This document shows positions 34,690 to 43,735 of a DNA stretch of 64,000 bases, in pieces. The position numbers and the translations under genes were made by a program. This stretch comes from an uncultured Flavobacteriaceae bacterium (GTDB lineage Bacteria > Bacteroidota > Bacteroidia > Flavobacteriales > Flavobacteriaceae), in NCBI GenBank assembly GCA_905181615.1, contig CAJIYH010000005.1, positions 62,001 through 126,000 of the forward strand. The letters run 5' to 3'. The first letter of the stretch is position 1, and every line of letters begins with the position of its first letter. The notes beneath the pieces are model-generated. The model ran no database searches, had not been told where the DNA came from, and saw only the letters and a list, made by a program, of their open reading frames with translations.

Positions 34690-37161
34690 TTGAAAAACGC
34701 ACTAAAACATACATTTCTAGGCTTAATTTTGGCAGCTATTCTAAGTTGTTCTACTCAAAAGGACCGCTTTTTGAATAGAGAGTATCATAGCATAAACACT
34801 AAATTCAATGTGCTTTTTAACGGCCAAGAAGCCCTAGACATTGGCACAGCTATTCTAGAAAGCCAAGCGCAAGACAATTTTTTAAGCACACTTCCAGTTG
34901 AATTGATAACCCTAGACGGAGAAGACGAAAACGTATCTGCTTCAATTCCTAGTTTTATTAGAGCCGAAGATAAAGCCGTAAAAGCGATTCAGAAACACTC
35001 CATGAACTTTAAAGGGGTTCAAAAAAACAGTCAAATAGACAAAGCTTATTTACTCCTAGGAAAATCACGATATTATGACCGAAGGTTTTTACCAGCATTG
35101 GAAGCCTTTAATTTTCTCTTAGGCTTGTATTCAGACGTAGATGTTTTTTATGAAGGAAAACTGTGGCGAGAAAAAACTAATTTACGCCTAGGAAATGATG
35201 AATTGGCGATTTCCAATCTAAAACCCTTAGCAAATAACATTCCCACAAAAAATAAGCTTTATGCAGAAGTTAATGCCACTTTGGCTCAGGCTTTCTTAAA
35301 TATTAAAGCTAAAGATTCTGCCTTAAAATTCATAAAAAGAGCAGCGTCTTACGAAAAAACTAAAAACCTTCAAACACGGTATAGGTTTATTGAAGCTCAA
35401 ATTTTTGAAGAATTAAATCAAAAAGATTCAGCTCAATTAGCATTCAATTCAATTGTTGACTTAAAGCGAAAATCACCTCGTTTATATTGGATGCATGCAA
35501 AGCTAAATGTACTTCGGATAAAGGCTGAACTGAGCAGCGAGAGTCCGGAGAAGGCCTTACAAAAGCTAAGCGATGCTTTTGAAAATCAACAATTCAACCA
35601 TTTAATATACCGCCAACAGGCACAATATAATTTAGCACAGGGGCGAGACAGTTTAGCCAAAGTGTTTTATAATAAATCCATAAAAGCCTCAAGCATTGAT
35701 CAGTCTACCTTGCGACAGAATTATCGTGACTTAGCAGACGACGCTTTTTTTCGAGGACAATATTTTGAAACTGGCGCCTACTTAGACAGCTTGTTGGGTC
35801 AATATCCAACAGAAACAAGACAGAAAACAATTGTTCTAAGAGAACGAGAAGGCCTTGAAGATGTTGTTAATTTTGAAAAAATAATACGGGTAACAGACAG
35901 TATTCTAACCCTTACAGAAATGATTCCCGAAGAACAATTGGCTTATTTTAAAAAAGCAATTAACGCTAAACGGGCAAAAGAGCTTGCTCAAATAGAATTG
36001 AAAAAAAAACCTTTATTTAATGCGCTAAACAGGTCAAACGGTAGACAGTTTTATTTTTACAACCAAAACCTAGTTATACTAGGAAAGCAACAATTTGCTT
36101 CAAATTTTGGGAACCGACCTAATAAGGATAACTGGAATAGAATTGAGTCTTTGAACCAGGCATTTACCTTAGACCAAATCGAATCTCAAAACACAATAGA
36201 CCAAGTTGTTATTGTCAAAGATGATGCCCAGGCATATATAAACTTGCTGCCCAAAGATCCAATTTATATAGACAGCTTACATGCCGAAAGAAATCAAGCT
36301 TATCTAGAAGTAGGAGTATTGTATAAGGAAAAATTTAAAAACAACGCATTAGCTTCCGACCGCTTAAAAAAATTACTCGTTAACAAACCTCTAGAAACAC
36401 AGGAATTGAGTGCATGGTATCATTTATATAAAATGGATGAAGCCGATAAGTCTAATCGAGCAAAAGTTTATAAAGAAAAAATTTTTCGGAAATATCCTGA
36501 TTCTCGGTTTGCTAGAATTATAAGAGACCCGGAAAACTTTAAACTTAGACCAAACGAAACTCCATCAATGCGTTATGAGACATTATACGCTCTCTTTGCT
36601 GAACAGAAATACGAAGAGGTCTTGACCCAAGGAGACAGCCTCTTAGTTGTTTTTAGCGGGACACCTATGGCTTCAAAAGTTGCTCATTTAATGGCAAATG
36701 CAACGGGTCGTCTCGATGGAATTGAGGTTTGGAAAGAAAGACTAACCAGCTTGGTTAAGGGCTATCCAAATTCTGAAGCTGCGCTTCAAGCCAACAAAAC
36801 ACTATTAACTTTAGAGGCTAACGCTCAAGACAATCTGGTTGAAAAGGTTTACTTAGACTATAAATTAATTTTTCCACTCCTAAAAGACAACAAAGATCAA
36901 CTAAAAGCACTCACTACTGCTGCAATAAAATCGCTTGAAAAGGCTAATGTTTCGTTTAAAAAAATAACCTTAGAAGTCTATAACAGAGACTATATTTTTC
37001 TAGTCGTAAATGGATTAAAAGCAGAGCCAAACATAATTTTGGACCTTCCTAAAGAAACAGAAATAGAACTTTCGGCTACAATTTCAAATAAATTTGTAGT
37101 TTTGTCTTCCCAATATAAAGACATTCAACTATTTAAAAGCTGGAATGCAGCACAAAAATAA
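34690..37161 (+). CDS. sprE: Type IX secretion/gliding lipoprotein SprE (PorW)
   Basis: The 823-residue protein starts at TTG and has a lipobox (LILAAILSC). The mature part begins FLNREYHSINTKFNVLFNG, the diagnostic start of SprE/PorW, and carries long TPR-like helical pairs over residues 110-430 and 600-760. SprE/PorW is a periplasmic lipoprotein needed for type IX secretion and gliding motility. It stands directly before the bactofilin and ATP synthase genes, a linkage also seen in other Flavobacteria. Confidence 0.9.
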   Translation: MKNALKHTFLGLILAAILSCSTQKDRFLNREYHSINTKFNVLFNGQEALDIGTAILESQAQDNFLSTLPVELITLDGEDENVSASIPSFIRAEDKAVKAIQKHSMNFKGVQKNSQIDKAYLLLGKSRYYDRRFLPALEAFNFLLGLYSDVDVFYEGKLWREKTNLRLGNDELAISNLKPLANNIPTKNKLYAEVNATLAQAFLNIKAKDSALKFIKRAASYEKTKNLQTRYRFIEAQIFEELNQKDSAQLAFNSIVDLKRKSPRLYWMHAKLNVLRIKAELSSESPEKALQKLSDAFENQQFNHLIYRQQAQYNLAQGRDSLAKVFYNKSIKASSIDQSTLRQNYRDLADDAFFRGQYFETGAYLDSLLGQYPTETRQKTIVLREREGLEDVVNFEKIIRVTDSILTLTEMIPEEQLAYFKKAINAKRAKELAQIELKKKPLFNALNRSNGRQFYFYNQNLVILGKQQFASNFGNRPNKDNWNRIESLNQAFTLDQIESQNTIDQVVIVKDDAQAYINLLPKDPIYIDSLHAERNQAYLEVGVLYKEKFKNNALASDRLKKLLVNKPLETQELSAWYHLYKMDEADKSNRAKVYKEKIFRKYPDSRFARIIRDPENFKLRPNETPSMRYETLYALFAEQKYEEVLTQGDSLLVVFSGTPMASKVAHLMANATGRLDGIEVWKERLTSLVKGYPNSEAALQANKTLLTLEANAQDNLVEKVYLDYKLIFPLLKDNKDQLKALTTAAIKSLEKANVSFKKITLEVYNRDYIFLVVNGLKAEPNIILDLPKETEIELSATISNKFVVLSSQYKDIQLFKSWNAAQK

Positions 37162-37168
37162 ACACAAT

Positions 37169-37549
37169 ATGAAAAATAACGAACTCAACGGACAACCCAA
37201 TCGAATTGAAAAAAGTACAGTAATAACAGGGGATATTGTTTCTGAAGCGGATTTTAGAATTGATGGAACTTTAGAAGGGTCAATCAAGACTTCAGGGAAA
37301 GTAGTCATTGGAAAAGACGGAATTATAAATGGGATTATTGTTTGCACATTTGCCGATATAGAGGGAAAATTTAACGGAAAACTAGAGGTTAAAGAGACTC
37401 TTTCTTTAAAGTCATCAAGTCAACTTGAAGGGGAAGCTGTTATTGGAAAACTTATCGTTGAGGCTGGAGCAATTTTTAACGCTAAGTGTTCTATGCGCTC
37501 TTCTTCGGATGTAAAATCAATAAACAAAGACATTGAAAAAACAGCCTAA
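37169..37549 (+). CDS. Bactofilin family cytoskeletal protein
   Basis: The chosen ATG lies seven bases after sprE; an upstream ATG would overlap sprE. The 126-residue protein has the DUF583 beta-helix: TVITGDIVSEADFRIDGTLEG, KVVIGKDGIINGII and SLKSSSQLEGEAVIGKLIVEAGA, each turn about 18 residues long. Flanking tails are short and polar, as in bactofilins that polymerise without nucleotide. The 3' end overlaps the AtpZ-like gene by 17 bases. Confidence 0.93.
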   Translation: MKNNELNGQPNRIEKSTVITGDIVSEADFRIDGTLEGSIKTSGKVVIGKDGIINGIIVCTFADIEGKFNGKLEVKETLSLKSSSQLEGEAVIGKLIVEAGAIFNAKCSMRSSSDVKSINKDIEKTA

Positions 37550-37742
37550 TCGGTGGCTTGTATTTTCTTCTCTAGCCATCCAAATCGCCTTAGTAGTTTA
37601 TGCAGCTGTCAAAAGTGGTAATTGGTTAGACATTTATTTTGACACACAAAGCAATGTTTGGGCACTAATTCTTTCTGCCTTTGGGGTTGTTTTGGTTTTG
37701 GTTCTCATTCAAAAACAATCCAAAAATCTAAACGACAGTTGA
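37533..37742 (+). CDS. AtpZ/AtpI-like small membrane protein
   Basis: The 69-residue protein has two transmembrane helices (VFSSLAIQIALVVYAAV; WALILSAFGVVLVLVLI). The short loop GNWLDIYFDT and the position before the ATP synthase genes mark it as AtpI/AtpZ-like, a family thought to aid c-ring assembly or Mg transport. It overlaps both its neighbours. Confidence 0.75.
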   Translation: MKKQPNRWLVFSSLAIQIALVVYAAVKSGNWLDIYFDTQSNVWALILSAFGVVLVLVLIQKQSKNLNDS

Positions 37743-38113
37743 AATTTAAAACCGCATTATTTTTTGTTAGCGCATTCGCCGTAGTTCTTCTAATTCATTT
37801 AGGAATTTTATCTGTACTTGAAACCCATCTCTGGGATAACAAATTACTTCTTAGCTATGGATCTAACTTTTGCTTGGCAGCTATAATTTTATGGACTCTA
37901 TTTAAGGTTTTTGAGAGAAACACAGAACACGTGGGGATGTTGTTTATGGGGAGCAGCCTGCTTAAATTCATGCTTTTTTTCCTTGTCTTTTATCCCGCCT
38001 ACAAAGCAGATGGTAACATCCAAAAATCTGAAGCAATAACATTCTTTATACCCTATTTTACAGGCCTGTTTTTAGAAACAGGTATTTTAGTTAGAAAATT
38101 AAACAAAATATAA
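37739..38113 (+). CDS. DUF6168 family membrane protein
   Basis: Starting at a TTG that overlaps the AtpZ-like stop by four bases, this 124-residue protein has four transmembrane helices. The earlier ATG at 37658 would overlap the AtpZ gene by 85 bases and adds a non-conserved tail. The middle GMLFMGSSLLKFMLFFLVFYP and the place before atpB fit DUF6168, probably the flavobacterial counterpart of the AtpI partner. Function unproven. Confidence 0.7.
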   Translation: MKFKTALFFVSAFAVVLLIHLGILSVLETHLWDNKLLLSYGSNFCLAAIILWTLFKVFERNTEHVGMLFMGSSLLKFMLFFLVFYPAYKADGNIQKSEAITFFIPYFTGLFLETGILVRKLNKI

Positions 38114-38146
38114 GAGTTAAGAGTTTTTCTTTTTAATGTAAAACAT

Positions 38147-38154
38147 TACATTTG
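38147..38154 (+). promoter_or_regulatory. Probable -7 promoter box for atpB
   Basis: TACATTTG matches TAnnTTTG exactly, 20 bases before atpB. The -33 side is only T-rich. Confidence 0.45.
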
Positions 38155-38173
38155 CATCGCATTTCGAGAAACA

Positions 38174-39316
38174 ATGGGCAGAGCTAATATGTTGATTTTA
38201 CTTAAAAGAAAAAGTTTATTTTTACTAGCATTACTCCTAACGGGGGTAGTGTATGCGAAAGATAAGCAAGAGAACGCCGAGAACCTTTCTGCTAAAGAAA
38301 ATCAAAAAAAAGAAATTAAAGAATACATCATGCATCACTTGCAGGATTCTTACGATTTCAGTTTATTTTCTTATACTAACGACGCTGGAGAACATGTTTA
38401 TTTTGAGTTTCCACTTCCAATTATTATTTGGGATAATGGCCTTAAAGTTTTTTCTTCTTCCAAATTCCACCACGGAGACACAGTTGCTGAGGTTGACGGA
38501 AACTATTATGCTATAAGCCACAATAAAATATACAAGACTGACGCAGCCGGAACAATTACCCCCGATGAAGATGGTCATGCAACCAATATAGCTCCTTTAG
38601 ATTTTTCTATAACGAAAGGTGTGGTAAGCATTATGTTTACTTTTTTATTGATGTTTTTCTTATTCAAAAGCCTTGCAGATTCTTATGTTAAGAACGGGGG
38701 AATCGCTTCTGGAGTTGGTCGTTTTTTTGAACCAATTGTGCTTTATATTCGAGATGATATTGCCATTCCAAACATTGGAGAAAAAAAACATCGCAAGTAC
38801 ATGAGTTTTTTACTAACCGTATTTTTCTTCGTATGGTTTTTAAATATGTTAGGTTTAACGCCATTAGGAATTAACGTAACTGGAAATATTGCAGTTACTC
38901 TTTGTTTGGCATTAATTACGTTTTTATTGACAAACCTTACGGGAACAAAAGACTACTGGCTTCATATATTTGACCCTTTGGGATCGACAATGAAGTGGTA
39001 TGCAAAAATCCCTTTATACATTATTTTAATCCCAATAGAAGTCTTGGGGATCTTTATTAAACCCTTTTCATTATTGATTCGTCTTTATGCAAACATGCAA
39101 GCCGGTCATATTGTATTGATGAGTTTAATAGGATTGATGTTTATATTTAAAAGTTGGCTGGGTAGCCCCTTATCGTTTGGGTTAGCCTTCGCAATTTCTT
39201 TGATTGAAGTTTTAGTAGCTTTGCTACAAGCCTATATATTTACGATGTTATCAGCACTTTACTTTGGCTTTGCCTCGGAAGAGCATGAGCATCACGACAA
39301 AATTGAAGCGCATTAA
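38174..39316 (+). CDS. atpB: ATP synthase F0 subunit a
   Basis: The 380-residue protein forms the proton half-channels of F0. A signal-like segment (LFLLALLLTGVVYA) and about 110 extra residues precede the conserved core, an extension seen in Bacteroidota atpB. The core has the essential Arg in LLIRLYANMQAGHIVL near residue 305 and ends with a His-rich tail. First gene of the ATP synthase run. Confidence 0.95.
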   Translation: MGRANMLILLKRKSLFLLALLLTGVVYAKDKQENAENLSAKENQKKEIKEYIMHHLQDSYDFSLFSYTNDAGEHVYFEFPLPIIIWDNGLKVFSSSKFHHGDTVAEVDGNYYAISHNKIYKTDAAGTITPDEDGHATNIAPLDFSITKGVVSIMFTFLLMFFLFKSLADSYVKNGGIASGVGRFFEPIVLYIRDDIAIPNIGEKKHRKYMSFLLTVFFFVWFLNMLGLTPLGINVTGNIAVTLCLALITFLLTNLTGTKDYWLHIFDPLGSTMKWYAKIPLYIILIPIEVLGIFIKPFSLLIRLYANMQAGHIVLMSLIGLMFIFKSWLGSPLSFGLAFAISLIEVLVALLQAYIFTMLSALYFGFASEEHEHHDKIEAH

Positions 39317-39357
39317 GCGTTTCTTTAATGAGAGTGTTTAATTTAATATTTACAATT

Positions 39358-39552
39358 ATGGAAATTCCAGTAATGGTAGGAGCAGGATTGGTAGTTATCG
39401 GTGTCGGAATGGGTATCGGTAGAATTGGAGGATCAGCAATGGATGCGATCGCCCGCCAACCAGAAGCTTACGGAAAGATTCAAACAGCGATGCTAATTGC
39501 AGCTGCATTGATCGAAGGTATTGGTTTTGCTGCACTATTTGCAGTAAGCTAA
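39358..39552 (+). CDS. atpE: ATP synthase F0 subunit c
   Basis: The ATG at 39358 gives the usual 64-residue start MEIPVMVGAG; the longer frame is not conserved. Two helices flank the polar loop ARQPEA. Glu53 in LIEGIGFA is the proton-carrying residue; no sodium-type Gln/Ser/Thr set is evident, so the ring is probably proton driven. A strong hairpin follows the stop. Confidence 0.95.
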   Translation: MEIPVMVGAGLVVIGVGMGIGRIGGSAMDAIARQPEAYGKIQTAMLIAAALIEGIGFAALFAVS

Positions 39553-39561
39553 AACAGTTTT

Positions 39562-39588
39562 AAAGCTGCAACGGTTGGTTGCAGCTTT
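39562..39588 (+). other. Intercistronic hairpin after atpE
   Basis: A perfect ten-pair stem (AAAGCTGCAA/TTGCAGCTTT) with a seven-base loop lies 10 bases after the atpE stop and is followed by ATTTTTAAAG, an imperfect T-run. It may act as a partial terminator or as a 3' stabiliser of the atpB-atpE message. Confidence 0.75.
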
Positions 39589-39624
39589 ATTTTTAAAGTA
39601 TTGATTAAACCATAAATTTATAAA

Positions 39625-40125
39625 ATGGAAAAATTATTAGAAGAATTTTCATTAGGGCTTTTTGTTTGGCAAACACTATTGTTTGTTGCCCTTTTGTTAT
39701 TACTGAAAAAATTTGCTTGGAAACCCATTTTAGACGCGGTTAACGAACGTGAAACTTCTATAAAAGAATCTTTGAGTGCCGCAGAAAAAGCACGCGATGA
39801 CATGGAAGCGGTTCAAGCGGATAACAAACGCATCTTAAAAGAAGCACGTTCTGATCGTGACGCTCTTTTAGCTGAAGCAAAAACAGCGAGCATTAAAATC
39901 GTAAATCAAGCCAAAGAAGATGCAAAAGCTGAAGCAGATAAAATTACAGCTCAAGCACAAGAAACGATTCGAAACGAAAAGAAAGCAGCAATTAACGAAC
40001 TGAAAAGTCAAGTGGCTTCTCTTTCTGTTGATATAGCAGCTAAGGTTTTACAAACGGAATTGAAAGATCAAGCCGCTCAAGAAAAGTTTGTTTCAGAGTT
40101 GGTAAAAGAAATCGAAGTAAAATAA
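39625..40125 (+). CDS. atpF: ATP synthase F0 subunit b
   Basis: The 166-residue peripheral stalk protein has one N-terminal helix (FSLGLFVWQTLLFVALLLLLKKFAW) followed by WKPILDAVNERE and a long charged coiled coil rich in Ala, Lys and Glu to the end. It is four bases from atpH. Confidence 0.95.
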   Translation: MEKLLEEFSLGLFVWQTLLFVALLLLLKKFAWKPILDAVNERETSIKESLSAAEKARDDMEAVQADNKRILKEARSDRDALLAEAKTASIKIVNQAKEDAKAEADKITAQAQETIRNEKKAAINELKSQVASLSVDIAAKVLQTELKDQAAQEKFVSELVKEIEVK

Positions 40126-40129
40126 GAAC

Positions 40130-40678
40130 ATGAAAAATAACCGTGCCGCATTACGTTACGCAAAAGCAGCTCTAAGCATTTCACTAGACCAGGGAACTGC
40201 TCCAGCACTTGAACAAGACATGGTTGAAGTTATTGATGTTTGCAATGCAAGCGAAGACTTGATTGTCTTTTTGGATAATCCTGTACTTTCTATTGAAACA
40301 AAAAAGGAAACTATTTTCAAATTGTTTTCTAGCCTTTCTGAAGGGAGTAAACGTCTTGTAGATTTATTAGCAACCAACAACCGAATCAATTTATTGGATC
40401 AAGTTGCAGAGCAATTTATTGAACTATACCAAGTTCAGCAAGGTAAGCAAAAAGCGATTGTTACTACAGCAATCCCTTTAACAAATGCATTAGAAAAAAT
40501 GATACTCAACAAGGCTAGAGAATTATCTTCGGCTAAATTAACTCTTACAAGTATAGTAGATCCATCCATTATTGGCGGTTTTATTTTACGTATTGGAGAT
40601 TTACAGTATAACACAAGTGTAGTTCAGAAATTAGACACACTTAAAAGAGAATTGACACAAACCAATTACAGCGCTTAA
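40130..40678 (+). CDS. atpH: ATP synthase F1 subunit delta
   Basis: The 182-residue protein joins F1 to the stalk. N-terminal helices start RAALRYAKAALSI, and the C-terminal motif TSIVDPSIIGGFILRIGD matches the OSCP/delta family end. Confidence 0.95.
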   Translation: MKNNRAALRYAKAALSISLDQGTAPALEQDMVEVIDVCNASEDLIVFLDNPVLSIETKKETIFKLFSSLSEGSKRLVDLLATNNRINLLDQVAEQFIELYQVQQGKQKAIVTTAIPLTNALEKMILNKARELSSAKLTLTSIVDPSIIGGFILRIGDLQYNTSVVQKLDTLKRELTQTNYSA

Positions 40679-40687
40679 ATAGATACT

Positions 40688-42265
40688 ATGGCAGCAATTA
40701 AACCCGCTGAAGTTTCAGCAATTTTAAAAAACCAACTCGCAGGATTTGAGGCAGCAGCTTCTCTAGATGAAGTTGGAACCGTTCTTGAAGTAGGAGATGG
40801 AATCGCTCGTGTATACGGGCTTTCTAATGCTCAATATGGAGAATTAGTCCGTTTTGACTCAGGATTAGAAGGAATGGTTTTGAACCTTGAAGAAGATAAT
40901 GTTGGGGTGGTTCTATTAGGACCTTCCAAAGAAATTTCTGAAGGGGACACCGTTAAGCGAACAGAACGTATCGCTTCGATTAAAGTAGGAGAAAGTATTG
41001 TTGGCCGTGTGGTTGATACACTTGGTAATCCTATCGATGGGAAAGGTGCTCTTGAAGGAGAATTATTTGAAATGCCACTAGAGCGTAAAGCTCCAGGGGT
41101 AATTTATCGTCAACCGGTAAACGAACCAATGCAAACTGGAATTAAGTCAATTGACGCGATGATCCCAGTTGGCAGAGGACAACGTGAATTAGTTATTGGT
41201 GACCGTCAGACTGGTAAAACTACTGTTTGTATTGATACCATCTTGAACCAAAAAGAATTTTTTGACGCAGGTGAGCCTGTATATTGTATTTATGTAGCTA
41301 TTGGCCAGAAAGCGTCGACAGTTGCAGGAATTGCAAAAGTGTTAGAAGACAAAGGAGCTTTAGCTTACACGACAATTGTAGCGGCTAACGCATCTGATCC
41401 TGCTCCAATGCAAGTATATGCACCTTTCGCAGGAGCAGCTATTGGAGAGTATTTTAGAGACACAGGTCGTCCAGCATTAATTATATATGATGATTTATCT
41501 AAGCAAGCAGTTGCTTACCGTGAGGTTTCTTTATTACTACGTCGCCCACCAGGACGTGAAGCTTACCCTGGAGATGTATTTTATCTTCACTCTCGTTTAC
41601 TTGAACGTGCGGCAAAAGTTATTGCCGATGACGACATCGCAAAAGGGATGAACGATCTTCCAGACTCTTTAAAAGACAAAGTAAAAGGAGGAGGCTCTTT
41701 AACCGCACTTCCAATTATTGAAACTCAAGCAGGAGATGTTTCTGCATATATTCCAACCAACGTAATTTCGATTACAGATGGTCAAATTTTCTTAGAATCT
41801 GATTTATTTAACTCTGGAGTTCGTCCTGCAATTAACGTAGGGATTTCGGTTTCTCGTGTAGGAGGTTCAGCTCAAATCAAGTCGATGAAAAAGGTTTCAG
41901 GAACATTGAAACTAGATCAAGCTCAATTCCGTGAATTAGAAGCATTTGCTAAGTTTGGTTCTGACTTAGATGCAGCTACTTTAAATATCATTGAAAAAGG
42001 GAGACGTAATGTTGAGATTCTAAAGCAAGCTCAAAATGATCCTTTTACAGTAGAAGACCAAACGGCTATTATCTATGCAGGTTCAAAAAACTTGTTGCGA
42101 TCTGTTCCCGTTAATCAAGTAAAAGCTTTTGAAAAAAGCTATATCGAGATATTGAACAGCAAACACCGTGGCGTTTTAGAAACGATTAAAGCTGGAAAAC
42201 TAACAGACGAAGTTCTAGACACCTTAAACAGTGTTGCCAAAGAAGTAGCAGCTCAATTCGAATAA
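40688..42265 (+). CDS. atpA: ATP synthase F1 subunit alpha
   Basis: The 525-residue protein has Walker [10 protein letters not shown] (residues 171-179), [14 protein letters not shown] and the alpha-subunit signature [17 protein letters not shown] with the catalytic-site Arg. Length is normal. Confidence 0.98.
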   Translation: MAAIKPAEVSAILKNQLAGFEAAASLDEVGTVLEVGDGIARVYGLSNAQYGELVRFDSGLEGMVLNLEEDNVGVVLLGPSKEISEGDTVKRTERIASIKVGESIVGRVVDTLGNPIDGKGALEGELFEMPLERKAPGVIYRQPVNEPMQTGIKSIDAMIPVGRGQRELVIGDRQTGKTTVCIDTILNQKEFFDAGEPVYCIYVAIGQKASTVAGIAKVLEDKGALAYTTIVAANASDPAPMQVYAPFAGAAIGEYFRDTGRPALIIYDDLSKQAVAYREVSLLLRRPPGREAYPGDVFYLHSRLLERAAKVIADDDIAKGMNDLPDSLKDKVKGGGSLTALPIIETQAGDVSAYIPTNVISITDGQIFLESDLFNSGVRPAINVGISVSRVGGSAQIKSMKKVSGTLKLDQAQFRELEAFAKFGSDLDAATLNIIEKGRRNVEILKQAQNDPFTVEDQTAIIYAGSKNLLRSVPVNQVKAFEKSYIEILNSKHRGVLETIKAGKLTDEVLDTLNSVAKEVAAQFE

Positions 42266-42278
42266 ACGATCAAGTAGT

Positions 42279-43142
42279 ATGGCTAATTTAAAAGAGATAC
42301 GTAATAGAATTGCATCGGTTTCATCGACCATGCAAATCACTTCTGCTATGAAAATGGTGTCTGCAGCGAAGCTTAAAAAAGCTCAAGATGCAATTACGGC
42401 AATGCGCCCTTATTCAGATAAACTTACCGAGTTGATTCAGAATTTAAGTAGCTCAATTGATGGCGATACGCAGAATCCATATACAGAACAGCGCCCTGTC
42501 CAAAACGTTTTAGTCCTTGTGATTACTTCAAACAGAGGGCTTTGTGGTGGGTTTAATTCAAATATAGTTAAGGCAGTAAGCAAGAACATAAGCACCGTTT
42601 ATGCAAACAAAAAGGTAAGTCTTATTACACTTGGTAAAAAAGGAAACGACATTTTACAAAAGAGTTCTGAGATAGAAACAAACAACAACGAAATTTTTGA
42701 CGAGCTAACGTTCTCAAATGCAAGCGCTATAGCAGATTCGTTTATGGCAGATTTTACAAGTAAAAAGTACGACAAAATTGAAGTTGTTTATAACCGCTTC
42801 AAAAACGCCGCTACCCAAATTGTAACTACCGAAACGTTGTTGCCTATTGTTTCTGAACAGGATGATCAAAATACTGCGGGAGCAGATTACATTTTTGAAC
42901 CCACCCAAGAAAATATTGTTCAGGAGTTATTGCCAAAAAGCATAAAAATGCAATTATTCAAAGCGCTACGCGACTCTTTCGCGAGTGAACATGGAGCGCG
43001 AATGACTGCGATGCATAAAGCAACAGACAATGCAACTGAGTTAAGAGACCAATTAAAACTGTCTTATAACCAAGCACGTCAAGCTGCAATTACAAACGAA
43101 ATCCTTGAAATAGTAGGGGGAGCAGAAGCCCTTAGTTCATAG
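42279..43142 (+). CDS. atpG: ATP synthase F1 subunit gamma
   Basis: The 287-residue rotor shaft begins with the coiled coil MANLKEIRNRIASV-type helix, contains ITSNRGLCGGFNSN, and ends with the C-terminal helix ARQAAITNEILEIVGGAEAL. It is the last gene before a terminator; atpD and atpC do not follow, as is usual in Bacteroidota. Confidence 0.97.
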   Translation: MANLKEIRNRIASVSSTMQITSAMKMVSAAKLKKAQDAITAMRPYSDKLTELIQNLSSSIDGDTQNPYTEQRPVQNVLVLVITSNRGLCGGFNSNIVKAVSKNISTVYANKKVSLITLGKKGNDILQKSSEIETNNNEIFDELTFSNASAIADSFMADFTSKKYDKIEVVYNRFKNAATQIVTTETLLPIVSEQDDQNTAGADYIFEPTQENIVQELLPKSIKMQLFKALRDSFASEHGARMTAMHKATDNATELRDQLKLSYNQARQAAITNEILEIVGGAEALSS

Positions 43143-43166
43143 TTTTATAGAGTAACATATTGAATC

Positions 43167-43190
43167 AGCCCCTTTTTGAGGGGCTTTTTT
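43167..43190 (+). terminator. Rho-independent terminator of the ATP synthase operon
   Basis: A seven-pair stem AGCCCCT/AGGGGCT with loop TTTTG runs into six T, 24 bases after atpG. Confidence 0.92.
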
Positions 43191-43293
43191 CATGCCTTTT
43201 TTCAAAACCAGAGCAAGTTTAATTTTTCTTTAGTATTGACTTCAACTTAATGCGTAGCTTTTTTTGTATTTTTAGTGGGTATAAAAAAGAAAA

Positions 43294-43731
43294 ATGATCA
43301 CCGTACCAATTATTAACGAAAGCCCTTATGATCTTCCTAGTTTTGCAACTGTAAACTCAGCGGGAGCCGATCTACGAGCTCATCTAGAAAACCCAGTTAC
43401 ACTTGGACCATTGGAGCGAACAATTGTTGGAACAGGCCTTAAAATAGCCTTGCCCGAAGGTTTTGAAGCTCAAGTTAGACCCAGAAGTGGTTTAGCGGCT
43501 AAACACGGATTGACTGTGCTCAATTCTCCGGGAACAATTGACGCAGACTACCGTGGAGAAATTGGTGTAATTTTGGTAAACTTATCAAACGAAATATTTA
43601 CTGTAAACCCAGGCGAGCGAATTGCCCAACTTGTTATTGCAAGGTATGAGCAAGCTTTATGGGAACCTTCAGATTCGCTCGACGAAACAGAACGGGGAGC
43701 AGGTGGTTTTGGCAGTACTGGAAAAAAATAA
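43294..43731 (+). CDS. dut: dUTP diphosphatase
   Basis: The 145-residue trimeric enzyme hydrolyses dUTP to dUMP. All five motifs are visible: [42 protein letters not shown] and [11 protein letters not shown] at the flexible C-terminus. It heads a tight four-gene run and lies four bases before the nucleotidyltransferase. Confidence 0.97.
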   Translation: MITVPIINESPYDLPSFATVNSAGADLRAHLENPVTLGPLERTIVGTGLKIALPEGFEAQVRPRSGLAAKHGLTVLNSPGTIDADYRGEIGVILVNLSNEIFTVNPGERIAQLVIARYEQALWEPSDSLDETERGAGGFGSTGKK

Positions 43732-43735
43732 AAAC

